Shown piece after piece: positions 18,999-27,267 of a DNA stretch of 64,000 nt. Made by a program: the position numbers and the translations under genes. Under the pieces are notes generated by a model, which saw only the letters and a program-made list of their open reading frames with translations, did no database searches and was not told where the DNA came from. The stretch is from positions 1-64,000 of the forward strand of contig NZ_JASHIE010000002.1 in NCBI RefSeq assembly GCF_030056655.1, written 5' to 3'. This stretch comes from Flectobacillus rivi. Lineage in GTDB: Bacteria > Bacteroidota > Bacteroidia > Cytophagales > Spirosomataceae. Position 1 is the first letter of the stretch. Each line of letters opens with the position of its first letter.

Positions 18999-20813
18999 TT
19001 AATCTTTATTCTGTAATCTAATAACTATAGGGTTTTCTATCAAAAAAATTCCTTTAGACAAATTATCATCTGAGTTTTCTTGCTCTTTACACTTTTCAGC
19101 ACTCTCAATACCGATAGGATACACTACAATTTCTTCCTTGGTAATTTTTATTCTAAGAAAGTTTTTATAATCGGCACATCTCAAAGCACATGATGCTTCA
19201 TCTACATGCATTCCCCAAATCAAGTTAGTTAACACAAGATACAATCCGAATACGGTTGCAGATGTAAATCCTGTCAAAACTGAGGCAGATATCACTCTAA
19301 TTACAGGTTCACAGGATGAGTTATGAGCACAGATATCATATAATCTAAAAAAAGCGCATGAGCCAGTAATACAAACAAAACTCCATCCAACCAAAGCCCC
19401 ACAATGACAGGCACCGTGTACAATACCCAATATTCTTGCATTAACGGAGCTTTTGGTACTTGTGTCTGTAATGAGATAAATACTCAGACCAAACGCTACC
19501 GCTAAAATAAAAATAACAGGATTTGAAAAAAACGCAAACCAATAGCTATGCTGCAAATCACCTTGATTATTCAAATTAATTTCTCGAATTAACAACCAAT
19601 TAAATAGAATAGAAACTAAGGCGAACAAGACAGATAACTCCAAATTAGAAATGGCAAAGCCCAACACTTTAAGCAATAATCTTTGTGAAGTTTTCTTGTC
19701 TGGAAATGTTTTCTTCAAAGATACTCCATCCGATTGTTGCAAAGATTTTTCCCCTGTCTTGTTAATTTCTACATACTTAAATTCTTTTTGAATTTTTTCG
19801 GGTAAATTATTGGTTAAGTGCAAATGAGCACCACCTCCTCCTGCCGTAAAATATTGTCGAGAACCATCTTTATTCTCGTATCGTGCATAATGATGCCAAT
19901 CTCCAGTAAGCACAAGTGGTAAATCAAAGTCTAAAGAAGAGTCTCCTTTGTCCTTTTCTCTCAATATATACCTATCAACAAAAAAATCGAGGCGGTCAAA
20001 TGAGTCGTTACTGTATCTAACTTCATTATATACCCAAGATGGTTCGGCTGTTACCAAAATCACCTTATCGCCCTTTCTCATATACTTATTTGCTATTGAG
20101 TCAAAATAATCCAGCTGAGGCTTATCAATGTCTGAAGCCAGCTGAATATCAATCCCCCAAATCCAGCAATTATGAGGAAGTGGAATCGCAAAATAACTTC
20201 TTCTTTGAATAGTTTTCCAGATACCAATAGACCTTTGTTGACAAAATAGTTTCAAAAAATTACTGAGTCCATCATACCAATCATGGTTCCCAGGAATAGC
20301 ATAAAGATGAGGACAAGAAGCCGTATCTATTTTACCTGCTTTCACAGCAGCTTTTTCAAAAGGCATTCGAAATCTATTATCGTATTCTTCCCTTGTAGGA
20401 TAAGGATATACTTGATCTCCTCCCAAAATGAGAATATGACCTCTTTTCGTCTCATACTGCTGTTGGCCTTGACCTGTACTAAGGATTAGATTTTGTTTTG
20501 CAACAGTACTTGCTACTGCGTAAGTTGGGTCATATCCCTCACCAGTATCACTAATAAAATCTACCCAAATTTCTTTTTCAAATCGTTTTGCGCAGTATTC
20601 TTCAATAGTCTTCCTGAAGTCCAAAGTTGAATCAAAAGGATCCCTGCTAGACCATTTGCTATCTAGAGCTGCCATTATTTCACGTCTGTCAGCAAAGTTT
20701 CCGAAGATATTCGATACAACTAGTTTTACACCAGCTTTTAGTAGTAATAAAGGATTAAACCAACGTACCATTTTAGCTGGTTTAAAGTCATCAGAATTGG
20801 TTATTGGAGGCAT
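18999..20813 (-). CDS. Metallophosphoesterase with C-terminal membrane region
   Basis: A 604-residue protein. The N-terminal half carries calcineurin-like phosphoesterase metal sites: DTGEG (about 89-93), GGDQVYPYP (131-139), GNHDWYDG (175-182) and, later, GDWHHYARY. From about residue 385 the protein becomes strongly hydrophobic, with several membrane segments (LELSVLFALVSILFNWLLI, FFSNPVIFILAVAFGLSIYLI, and further ones). A soluble tail of about 60 residues ends the chain. The combination is unusual for this fold and suggests an enzyme held at the inner membrane. Family members act on phosphoesters, nucleotides or phospholipids; the substrate here is unknown. It opens the accessory stretch and has no partner gene on its strand. 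Confidence 0.85.
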   Translation of the reverse strand: MPPITNSDDFKPAKMVRWFNPLLLLKAGVKLVVSNIFGNFADRREIMAALDSKWSSRDPFDSTLDFRKTIEEYCAKRFEKEIWVDFISDTGEGYDPTYAVASTVAKQNLILSTGQGQQQYETKRGHILILGGDQVYPYPTREEYDNRFRMPFEKAAVKAGKIDTASCPHLYAIPGNHDWYDGLSNFLKLFCQQRSIGIWKTIQRRSYFAIPLPHNCWIWGIDIQLASDIDKPQLDYFDSIANKYMRKGDKVILVTAEPSWVYNEVRYSNDSFDRLDFFVDRYILREKDKGDSSLDFDLPLVLTGDWHHYARYENKDGSRQYFTAGGGGAHLHLTNNLPEKIQKEFKYVEINKTGEKSLQQSDGVSLKKTFPDKKTSQRLLLKVLGFAISNLELSVLFALVSILFNWLLIREINLNNQGDLQHSYWFAFFSNPVIFILAVAFGLSIYLITDTSTKSSVNARILGIVHGACHCGALVGWSFVCITGSCAFFRLYDICAHNSSCEPVIRVISASVLTGFTSATVFGLYLVLTNLIWGMHVDEASCALRCADYKNFLRIKITKEEIVVYPIGIESAEKCKEQENSDDNLSKGIFLIENPIVIRLQNKD

Positions 20814-20997
20814 TGTGGTGTGCGTTTGGGCAATAGTGAGCTTATGTATCCAAATATATTAAGATTACATGCTAGTTACTGAGAATAAGAAATTTTTCTA
20901 TTATACGGTTAGGATGATTTTTTGGGGAAACAGTAATGCTTTCCTTTCTAAACTTTTCATTGTATATTTTGGTCGATATTCATAAATCGATACCCTT

Positions 20998-21738
20998 ATG
21001 AAACTTATCAAACACATTACCTCTCTTCTAAAGAAAATACAAATTTCCCTCATCGAAAAGGGAGCCTATTTCCTTACTGAAGCTATTATCATTATTGTAT
21101 CAATCACCATAAGTTTGTGGGTAAATAATTGGAGTGAGGATAATAAAAATGAGGAAATAGCACAAAATTTCCTCAAAAGTATTTCAAGAGACTTAACGCA
21201 TGATTTGCTAGAAATGAAGGAAGACTCTGTTTCTATTAGCCGACAGCTACAATGCGCGACCTTTATCAGGACACTAAACTACCATCCCGAAATTACCCAA
21301 GATAGTATAAGTTCTTTTCTTCAATCAAATGCTACTCTTTTTTATACAACTACCCTAATTAGCCCCAACAATGGCAACTATGAAGCAGCCAAAAGTGCTG
21401 GATATTTTCGTCTTCTCAAAAACAAAGCTTTGTTAAACGACATTACCGATTTATATGAGGAACGTTTCACTTGGTTGACTCGTCTGGAATTAGAATATTT
21501 GAGCTACAAACGCAAAAACCTAGACGAATGGTCGCTTAGCCAGCCCAATGTAGACTTATCAGAAAATAGTATTGACCATAAAATTTCTCCTATCAACCCA
21601 GCGATTTTAAAAATTCCCTATCTCCAAAAATATAGTTTCTATGCTTCGAGAAGTCTATATGAGTTAAGAAGCCAATACACAATTCTCATAGAACATACAA
21701 AGAAAATCCTGAAGGAGATTGAGGAGGAAAATAAATAG
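20998..21738 (+). CDS. Membrane-anchored protein of the DUF6090 type
   Basis: A 246-residue protein with one membrane helix near residues 26-43 (FLTEAIIIIVSITISLWVNN), followed by a charged, helical soluble domain. The short WVNNWSEDNKNEE sequence right after the helix resembles the LQVNNWNE signature of DUF6090-like proteins common in Bacteroidota, which have no known function. It is divergent from the metallophosphoesterase gene and followed 27 bases later by an LRR protein gene, so those two may be co-transcribed. Confidence 0.6.
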   Translation: MKLIKHITSLLKKIQISLIEKGAYFLTEAIIIIVSITISLWVNNWSEDNKNEEIAQNFLKSISRDLTHDLLEMKEDSVSISRQLQCATFIRTLNYHPEITQDSISSFLQSNATLFYTTTLISPNNGNYEAAKSAGYFRLLKNKALLNDITDLYEERFTWLTRLELEYLSYKRKNLDEWSLSQPNVDLSENSIDHKISPINPAILKIPYLQKYSFYASRSLYELRSQYTILIEHTKKILKEIEEENK

Positions 21739-21765
21739 TGATAACCTTTAAAATTCAGGAAATCT

Positions 21766-22635
21766 ATGCACAAAATCGTTTTACATCTTATTCTAATTTT
21801 ATTAACAGAAACCGCAATAAGTCAATCCCTAAAGGTTGATAGTACTTTTTACACTCTTTCAGAAATACGTAAGAACCCCTTAAAAGTTAGAGCGCTCTAT
21901 TTAAAACAACAAAATCTCAAAAGTATTCCCAAAGAGATTTTTAGCTGCCTGTATTTAGAAGAATTAAGTTTAGAGAACAACGATATTGGTGAAATACCCA
22001 TGGAAATAAAGTATTTACAGCATCTAAAATCGCTTAATCTCAAAGGAAATCGTATTAGCAAAGTTTCAAACGCTATTGAAAAACTTCCTAAACTCAGCTA
22101 TTTGAATCTAAGCCATAATAACCTTATAAAACTACCAGCTCCGATTTTAAAACTTCTCTATTTAGAAACATTAGATGTTCATCAAAATAAATTAACATCC
22201 TTTGGGATTCCATTCAACTCCACAAACCTCAAAGTATTAAACTACAGTCATAATCACTTATCGAACATAAAGACCTTCATAATTCCTCCAGATGTAAAGC
22301 TTACGCATTTGTACTTAAGAGGTAATCAACTAAAGGAAGTCCCAGAAGATATAATTTTCACTCAAAGTCTCCAAGAAATTGATTTTTCGAATAACCAACT
22401 CGAATTAGTGGATGAAGATATTTATCTTATATCAAATTTAGAAAGCTTAAAACTTGGGAAAAACCGTATTAAAGTCTTACCTGAATTACCCAAATCTTCG
22501 CATCTGAAATATTTGGATTTAAGTGAAAACCCTTTAATGAAATTTCAAATAAGGAATTTTAATAATATAGCACTAATCCCAACAATTCTATTTCAAAGGT
22601 ATTTACCTCATTGGGAATATGAAGACGAAGATTGA
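21766..22635 (+). CDS. Secreted leucine-rich repeat protein
   Basis: A 289-residue protein with a signal peptide (about 1-20, ending AISQ). About nine or ten leucine-rich repeats of roughly 22-23 residues follow (LEELSLENNDIGEIP, LKSLNLKGNRISKV, LSYLNLSHNNLIKLP and so on). No other domain is present, so the likely role is protein-protein binding in the periplasm or at the surface. It lies 27 bases after the DUF6090-like gene in the same direction. Confidence 0.85.
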   Translation: MHKIVLHLILILLTETAISQSLKVDSTFYTLSEIRKNPLKVRALYLKQQNLKSIPKEIFSCLYLEELSLENNDIGEIPMEIKYLQHLKSLNLKGNRISKVSNAIEKLPKLSYLNLSHNNLIKLPAPILKLLYLETLDVHQNKLTSFGIPFNSTNLKVLNYSHNHLSNIKTFIIPPDVKLTHLYLRGNQLKEVPEDIIFTQSLQEIDFSNNQLELVDEDIYLISNLESLKLGKNRIKVLPELPKSSHLKYLDLSENPLMKFQIRNFNNIALIPTILFQRYLPHWEYEDED

Positions 22636-22749
22636 AAGAAGTACTACCGAAAATTCTGGCAATGGTAGAATGAAGTATTAAAAATAAAAGACAATTTTGC
22701 CAGAAAGGGCTAAACAAAATCTATTCACGACAAACCAACACCATCCATC

Positions 22750-23127
22750 ATGACAAATCGAGAAGCAATTATACAAAACTATATCGATGGATATAATCAA
22801 TTTAATATAGACCAAATGGTGAAAGATTTTGACATTAATGTTGTATTTGAAAACGTACAAAATGGTGAAACAAATCTAGTGCTAAATGGCTTAAGCGAAT
22901 TTAGACAACAAGCTGAAACTGCAAAAGCCTATTTTTCTGAAAGAACTCAAACCATTACTGCTATTACCCACTTAGAACATACCACAGAGGTTGATATACA
23001 GTATGTAGCAACCCTTGGCATGGATTTCCCTAATGGATTACAAAAAGGACAAATACTACAATTATCAGGAAAATCCATTTTTGAGTTTCAGGGAAATACT
23101 ATTACTAGATTAACGGATATTAGTTGA
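22750..23127 (+). CDS. SnoaL/NTF2-like small protein
   Basis: A 125-residue protein with the NTF2-like opening (REAIIQNYIDGYNQFNIDQMV) and the closing beta-strands (KSIFEFQGNTITRLTDIS). Proteins of this fold bind small molecules or act as simple isomerases and hydrolases; the catalytic pair cannot be assigned here. A perfect 18-bp hairpin ends the gene on the convergent side. Confidence 0.75.
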   Translation: MTNREAIIQNYIDGYNQFNIDQMVKDFDINVVFENVQNGETNLVLNGLSEFRQQAETAKAYFSERTQTITAITHLEHTTEVDIQYVATLGMDFPNGLQKGQILQLSGKSIFEFQGNTITRLTDIS

Positions 23128-23139
23128 TATGGCAGCCAA

Positions 23140-23194
23140 TTATTTTCTTTCAAATGCTGGGTAACATATTATTCCCGCATTTGAAAGAAAATAA
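23140..23194. terminator. Bidirectional terminator between convergent genes
   Basis: A perfect 18-bp stem pairs 23140-23157 with 23177-23194 across a 19-nt loop. It lies between the SnoaL-like gene on the plus strand and the duplicated genes on the minus strand, with T-rich and A-rich arms suited to both directions. Confidence 0.7.
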
Positions 23195-23236
23195 GAGTGA
23201 TAGTACAATACCATTGTTAAATCAAATTAAGAAACC

Positions 23237-23959
23237 TTACTTCAAATAAAATTTAGGGATTGGATACGCTATAACTTTATCGATAAAATTATGAAGATAA
23301 GGGAATATCTGTCCTGTATCTCTACATTCTTGAATCCATTTCATGTAATCATCATATTTTGGATCACCAGTAAATTTTAATAGCAGTAGCCTTCGTATAA
23401 TCCGAGAAGTATAATCACCTTGAAATTTATTAAGATTTCCAAGGTATTCTTCAAATAATCCTACATAACCTACACCCTCTTGGTAAGGTGGGTCATATTT
23501 ATAAAATTCTGGGCCAATCGAATAAATATCAGGATATTTTTCACAAAAAGGCTTTACTTGTTGTTCTATGAATTCTATTAGGAACTCTGCTAACAAATCA
23601 ATTTGTTCATCAACAAAGAATTTAACTTTCTCTCCCTTAAATATTGGACCGCTCATTGTTTCTATAAACTCATATCTTTCTTTTATATATTTTGCGGAAT
23701 ATGGTTGTAAATTAACTATATCAACTACTCCATTATAAACAATGTCAATTACGGCTTTCTCGAGATGGTTATATCTAAGGAGGGCAAAAACGGCTTGAAT
23801 CTCAATCGTTCCGTAATTATTAAAATTAAACATGATTTGACAACGAAGGTCATCATCTGATTTAACAATACTACCATTTTGCTTTATGGTAATTTCGTTC
23901 TCGTCCAAATAAGGCTTCATCACTTTTTTAAGCCCATCAATCAAATATTTTTTCGTCAT
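23237..23959 (-). CDS. Hypothetical protein, downstream copy of a tandem pair
   Basis: A 240-residue soluble protein, not recognised. It is acidic and aromatic-rich, with no signal peptide and no membrane segment. It has the same length as the neighbouring gene at 24023-24745 and is about four-fifths identical by my own residue-by-residue comparison (about 46 differences). Residues about 115-167 are identical between the copies, while about 36-115 and 168-200 carry nearly all changes, many non-conservative. Tandem, unevenly diverged paralogues are typical of immunity-protein arrays and of genes under gene conversion, but no toxin gene is next to it. It is probably co-transcribed with the upstream copy 63 bases away. 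Confidence 0.75.
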   Translation of the reverse strand: MTKKYLIDGLKKVMKPYLDENEITIKQNGSIVKSDDDLRCQIMFNFNNYGTIEIQAVFALLRYNHLEKAVIDIVYNGVVDIVNLQPYSAKYIKERYEFIETMSGPIFKGEKVKFFVDEQIDLLAEFLIEFIEQQVKPFCEKYPDIYSIGPEFYKYDPPYQEGVGYVGLFEEYLGNLNKFQGDYTSRIIRRLLLLKFTGDPKYDDYMKWIQECRDTGQIFPYLHNFIDKVIAYPIPKFYLK

Positions 23960-24022
23960 TGTTTTCGGGTGTTAGAGTTCCTGTAGGTGTCTATTTTAAT
24001 CTGTAAAATCAATATATATACC

Positions 24023-24745
24023 TTACTTCAAATAAAATTTAGGGATTGGATACGCTATAACTTTGTCGATTAGCTTGTGAAGGCTAGAAAATAATTGTCC
24101 TGTATCTCTACACTCTTGAATCCATTTCATGTAATCATCATATTTTGGATCGGCTGTAAATTTTAATAATAGTAGCCTCTCTACAACCCAAGAGGTATAA
24201 TCGCCTGTAACATTATCAAAGTTTCCGAGATATTCATTAAACATTCCTACATAACCTACACCCTCTTGGTAAGGTGGGTCATATTTATAAAATTCTGGAC
24301 CAATCGAATAAATATCAGGATATTTTTCACAAAAAGGCTTTACTTGTTGTTCTATGAATTCTATTAGGAACTCTGCTAACAAATCAATTTGTTCATCAAC
24401 AAAAAATTCTACTACCTCTCCCTTAAATATTGGACCTCCCATAGTTGAACTAGATTCATATCTCTCTTTTATATATTTTGTGGAATATGTTTTCTTAGTC
24501 ATTATATCAACCTCTCCATTGTAAACAATATCGACTACCGCCTTCGCTAGATGGCTATATCTAAGAGCTGTGGAAACAGATCTAATTTCGATTGTACCAT
24601 AATTATTGAAATCTAGTATAATTTGCCAGCAAAGATCAGCATCTGATTTAACAATACTACCATTTTGCTTTATGGTAATTCCATGCTCGTCCAAATAAGG
24701 CTTCATCACTTTTTTAAGCCCATCAATCAAATATTTTTTCGTCAT
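24023..24745 (-). CDS. Hypothetical protein, upstream copy of a tandem pair
   Basis: The partner of the gene at 23237-23959, also 240 residues with identical ends (MTKKYLIDGLKKVMKPYLDE at the start, KVIAYPIPKFYLK at the end). No family is recognised. A TATCTTTG box (plus-strand positions 24794-24801) lies about 50 bases upstream and fits the -7 consensus, so transcription probably starts there and reads through both copies. The short sequences just in front of both start codons are also near-identical (cattgttttcgg on the plus strand), so the duplicated unit includes the translation start region. Confidence 0.75.
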   Translation of the reverse strand: MTKKYLIDGLKKVMKPYLDEHGITIKQNGSIVKSDADLCWQIILDFNNYGTIEIRSVSTALRYSHLAKAVVDIVYNGEVDIMTKKTYSTKYIKERYESSSTMGGPIFKGEVVEFFVDEQIDLLAEFLIEFIEQQVKPFCEKYPDIYSIGPEFYKYDPPYQEGVGYVGMFNEYLGNFDNVTGDYTSWVVERLLLLKFTADPKYDDYMKWIQECRDTGQLFSSLHKLIDKVIAYPIPKFYLK

Positions 24746-25036
24746 TGTTTTCGGAGGTAGTTTTTAATGTTTCAGTAGGTGAGCTACTTTATGCAAAGAT
24801 AATACGGCATTTATTCCAATTTCTGTATCACGTTATTGTTCTATGGAATACGTAAACAAACTGGCGGAGTAACTATTTGTTTTACTATGAAATCATTTGC
24901 CTTCTCAACTCACCACACTAAACTCGGTGTTTGTACCAATAAAAGTTCTTATATCACAAAAATCTTTGTTATTGCCTGAGAATCGTTCTATTTCGTTTCA
25001 TAATTGTAGATACATTTTTCACAAAAACAACCTATT

Positions 25037-25237
25037 ATGATGACTCTGTTAGCGATTTTCTTCCCATTTTTATCTTTCCTATTTAGAGGAAAAATATTAA
25101 CGGCTATTATTTGTTTGATTTTGCAAGTAACGCTCATTGGCTGGATTCCTGCTGCCATCTGGGCCGTAATTTCACTACAAAATGCCCGTGCCGACAAGCG
25201 TACCGAACGATTAATTAAAGCGATGAAATCTAAATAA
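25037..25237 (+). CDS. YqaE/Pmp3-family small membrane protein
   Basis: A 66-residue protein with two hydrophobic helices (TLLAIFFPFLSFLFRG and ILTAIICLILQVTLIGWIPAAIWAV). The GWIPAAIWA turn is diagnostic of the YqaE/Pmp3 (UPF0057) family of stress-linked inner-membrane proteolipids. A short basic tail follows (NARADKRTERLIKAMKSK). There are two adjacent ATG codons; the first is used here. Confidence 0.85.
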   Translation: MMTLLAIFFPFLSFLFRGKILTAIICLILQVTLIGWIPAAIWAVISLQNARADKRTERLIKAMKSK

Positions 25238-25519
25238 TTATTTCAATCATAAACACCATTTGAGGGCATAACTAATATAAAGTGCGAATAAAGCATTGGA
25301 TTCTTTTCTGAAAACTCAAACAGTATTTCTGTTATATTTCATCTATCGACGTTAGGAAAGTTGATAGTTTTAGAAATATTACGGGTTAAAGCATCCATTC
25401 ATTTACCTTATGGGTAGATAAGTTGACCTTAAGAGCGCATCAATAATAAATATTAGTACAGAAGGTGCTTGTAATATCACAAAAGCTAGTTTTAATACCA
25501 CATTTAAACAAACATTCAG

Positions 25520-25864
25520 ATGGGTTTGGGCTTTAAATTCAAGTTACTTCAAAAGGTCATATCAGTTATTCTAGCTGTGTTACTCACGCTTTCTCTTGTA
25601 CTTATAATATGGAAGTATATGGATATTAATTTTGAAGAAACTCAAGCAGAAATACTATCAAATCCTATCTACATAAAAGGGGTTATCACTACTAAAAGGT
25701 CATATAAGGGAAAGGGGATTGATGTTGCTTATCTTATCGGCGGAAAAAAATATTTGTTAACAACAGGAGTTAAAACGGAATTTTACAAACAGTATGAAGT
25801 AGGTGATACGGTTGAAATAGTATATTCAAAGAAAAAATCCCAATGTTGTATTGTTAAAGCATGA
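25520..25864 (+). CDS. Small membrane-anchored protein of unknown function
   Basis: A 114-residue protein with one membrane helix near residues 13-32 (VISVILAVLLTLSLVLIIWK). A small beta-rich domain follows, with a run IKGVITTKRSYKGKGIDVAYLI then GDTVEIVYSKKKSQCCIV. The layout (helix, then an exchange-like beta domain with a VGDTVxIxYS segment) recalls DUF3592-type proteins, though I am not confident of membership. No operon partner is evident. Confidence 0.6.
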   Translation: MGLGFKFKLLQKVISVILAVLLTLSLVLIIWKYMDINFEETQAEILSNPIYIKGVITTKRSYKGKGIDVAYLIGGKKYLLTTGVKTEFYKQYEVGDTVEIVYSKKKSQCCIVKA

Positions 25865-26098
25865 CCTAAATGACTAATATTTACCCTAACATTCAAAACC
25901 TAAACAACTATACTCATCAAGCTAATGAGCATAGTCATGACGACCTCCAACAATCAAACTAAAGTTGAATTTCACTGCAAAATGCTTACTTACAGCAAAA
26001 TTAATTAAAGCTTTTAAAGCTAAATAGGCTTATATCCTAAAGTGTGGAGAAATTGTAAACCTTTTCAATTTTCCACTTTCATCAAACCATAGAAAACT

Positions 26099-26566
26099 AT
26101 GTCTATTAACTACATCAAAGGAGACGCAACCGCACCTACACATTCAGGGAACAAGATTATTGTACATATTTGTAACGACATCGGCGGTTGGGGAAAAGGA
26201 TTTGTCATGGCTATATCAAAACGCTGGAAAGAACCAGAACTTCAGTATCGCGCTTGGTATAAATCCCAAGAAAATTTTGACCTCGGACAAGTACAATTTG
26301 TCCAAGTAGAAGAAAACCTTTGGGTTGCTAATCTTATCGGACAACACAAAATCAATAAGGATGAACATGGAAATCCACCGATTCGCTATGAAGCTGTGTT
26401 GGAAGGACTTCAAAAAGTAGGAGTATTTGCAAAAGCACAAAATGCTTCGGTACACATGCCAAGAATCGGTTGTGGATTAGCAGGCGGAACCTGGGACCAG
26501 ATAGAACCTCTGATTATCGCCTCGCTGGATGAAAAAGCCAACTCCGTATGGGTTTATGATTTTTAA
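26099..26566 (+). CDS. Macrodomain protein (ADP-ribose binding or hydrolysing, TARG1-like)
   Basis: A 155-residue protein consisting of a single macrodomain. Visible are the opening YIKGDATAP, the NKIIVHICNDIGGWGKGFVMAISKRW segment (quoted in parts: HICND, GGWGKGF) that builds the ADP-ribose pocket, and MPRIGCGLAGGTWDQIEPLI, the phosphate-binding loop. The GCGLAGG sequence is closest to the TARG1/ALC1-like group, whose members bind or remove ADP-ribose. There is no DarT-like toxin gene beside it, so it is not an obvious toxin-antitoxin pair. It closes the accessory stretch before the tRNA genes. Confidence 0.88.
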   Translation: MSINYIKGDATAPTHSGNKIIVHICNDIGGWGKGFVMAISKRWKEPELQYRAWYKSQENFDLGQVQFVQVEENLWVANLIGQHKINKDEHGNPPIRYEAVLEGLQKVGVFAKAQNASVHMPRIGCGLAGGTWDQIEPLIIASLDEKANSVWVYDF

Positions 26567-26640
26567 AAAGGTTTTACTACAAAAAAGAGAAGCAATCGAA
26601 AAGAATGAGTGGAATAAAAACGAACTATATACAAACAAAA

Positions 26641-26663
26641 AAGCCTCTCCATTGGAGAGGCTT
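26641..26663 (-). terminator. Terminator of the tRNA-Glu operon
   Basis: A perfect 10-bp stem with a 3-nt loop (26641-26650 with 26654-26663). On the minus strand it directly follows the CCA end of the first-listed tRNA and is followed by TTTTGTTTG, a standard rho-independent layout. Confidence 0.8.
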
Positions 26664-26737
26664 GGTAGTCCGTACGGGAATCGAACCCGTGTTTCATCCG
26701 TGAAAGGGACGTGTCCTAACCCCTAGACGAACGGACC
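26663..26737 (-). tRNA. tRNA-Glu (anticodon TTC), CCA encoded
   Basis: Read on the minus strand, the molecule starts GGTCCGTTCGTCTAGGGG and ends ACGGACTACCA. The acceptor GGTCCGT pairs with ACGGACT (one G-T). The anticodon loop CTTTCAC carries TTC, and the T-arm is ACGGG-TTCGATT-CCCGT. It is 75 nt including an encoded CCA. It is the distal member of a two-gene transcript. Confidence 0.95.
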
Positions 26738-26799
26738 TGATGGGGCAATTTAAAACAATAAATACTAATTAAATATCAACGCCTTCTTGTTAATATTTG

Positions 26800-26871
26800 T
26801 AGTCCGTACGGGAATCGAACCCGTGTTTCATCCGTGAAAGGGACGTGTCCTAACCCCTAGACGAACGGACC
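26800..26871 (-). tRNA. tRNA-Glu (anticodon TTC), CCA not encoded
   Basis: Identical to the other copy over the 72-nt body, but the discriminator A is followed by ACA rather than CCA, so the CCA end must be added after transcription. It is the proximal copy, 62 bases upstream of the other on the minus strand, and each copy is preceded by the same CCCCATCA. A consensus promoter lies about 50 bases upstream. Confidence 0.95.
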
Positions 26872-26922
26872 TGATGGGGATAAAAACGCTTAGAATATGT
26901 TTCCTTGTCGTTTTTCGTGGTG

Positions 26923-26954
26923 CAAAATTACAGCTTTAAGTCATTCACTCCAAA
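26923..26954 (-). promoter_or_regulatory. Promoter of the tRNA-Glu operon
   Basis: On the minus strand, TTTG (plus positions 26951-26954), a 20-base spacer and TAATTTTG (plus positions 26923-26930) match the Bacteroidota TTTG/TAnnTTTG consensus exactly. The first tRNA starts about 50 bases downstream. Confidence 0.75.
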
Positions 26955-27267
26955 TGTTTTTTACAAAAAAAGTGAAATTATTTTTTAATCACCTGATTAT
27001 GAATTTATTATTTTTATAAATTTTTTCAAACTGTAATTTAAAAACTCAATCATAAATCACAAATTGTTTGTTTTAGTCCTAAATGAGTCGCTTTGGTTTT
27101 CTTTAACGCTACATTTTTTATTTCTCCCATAACAGCTTCCTATATTATACCCATTTATACTTTATTACTACCCAATCACTCCTTAGAGCCGGTGATAATG
27201 CTTTTTTTTCACCTAAATATATTCTAAATTTAAGCCATTAAAATACCATTTTTGTAAACAATCAACT

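Noticed and set aside
26529..26726. 65-codon frame starting in the end of the macrodomain gene
   Set aside because: It runs through the tRNA terminator and into the antisense strand of tRNA-Glu, so it is a chance frame.
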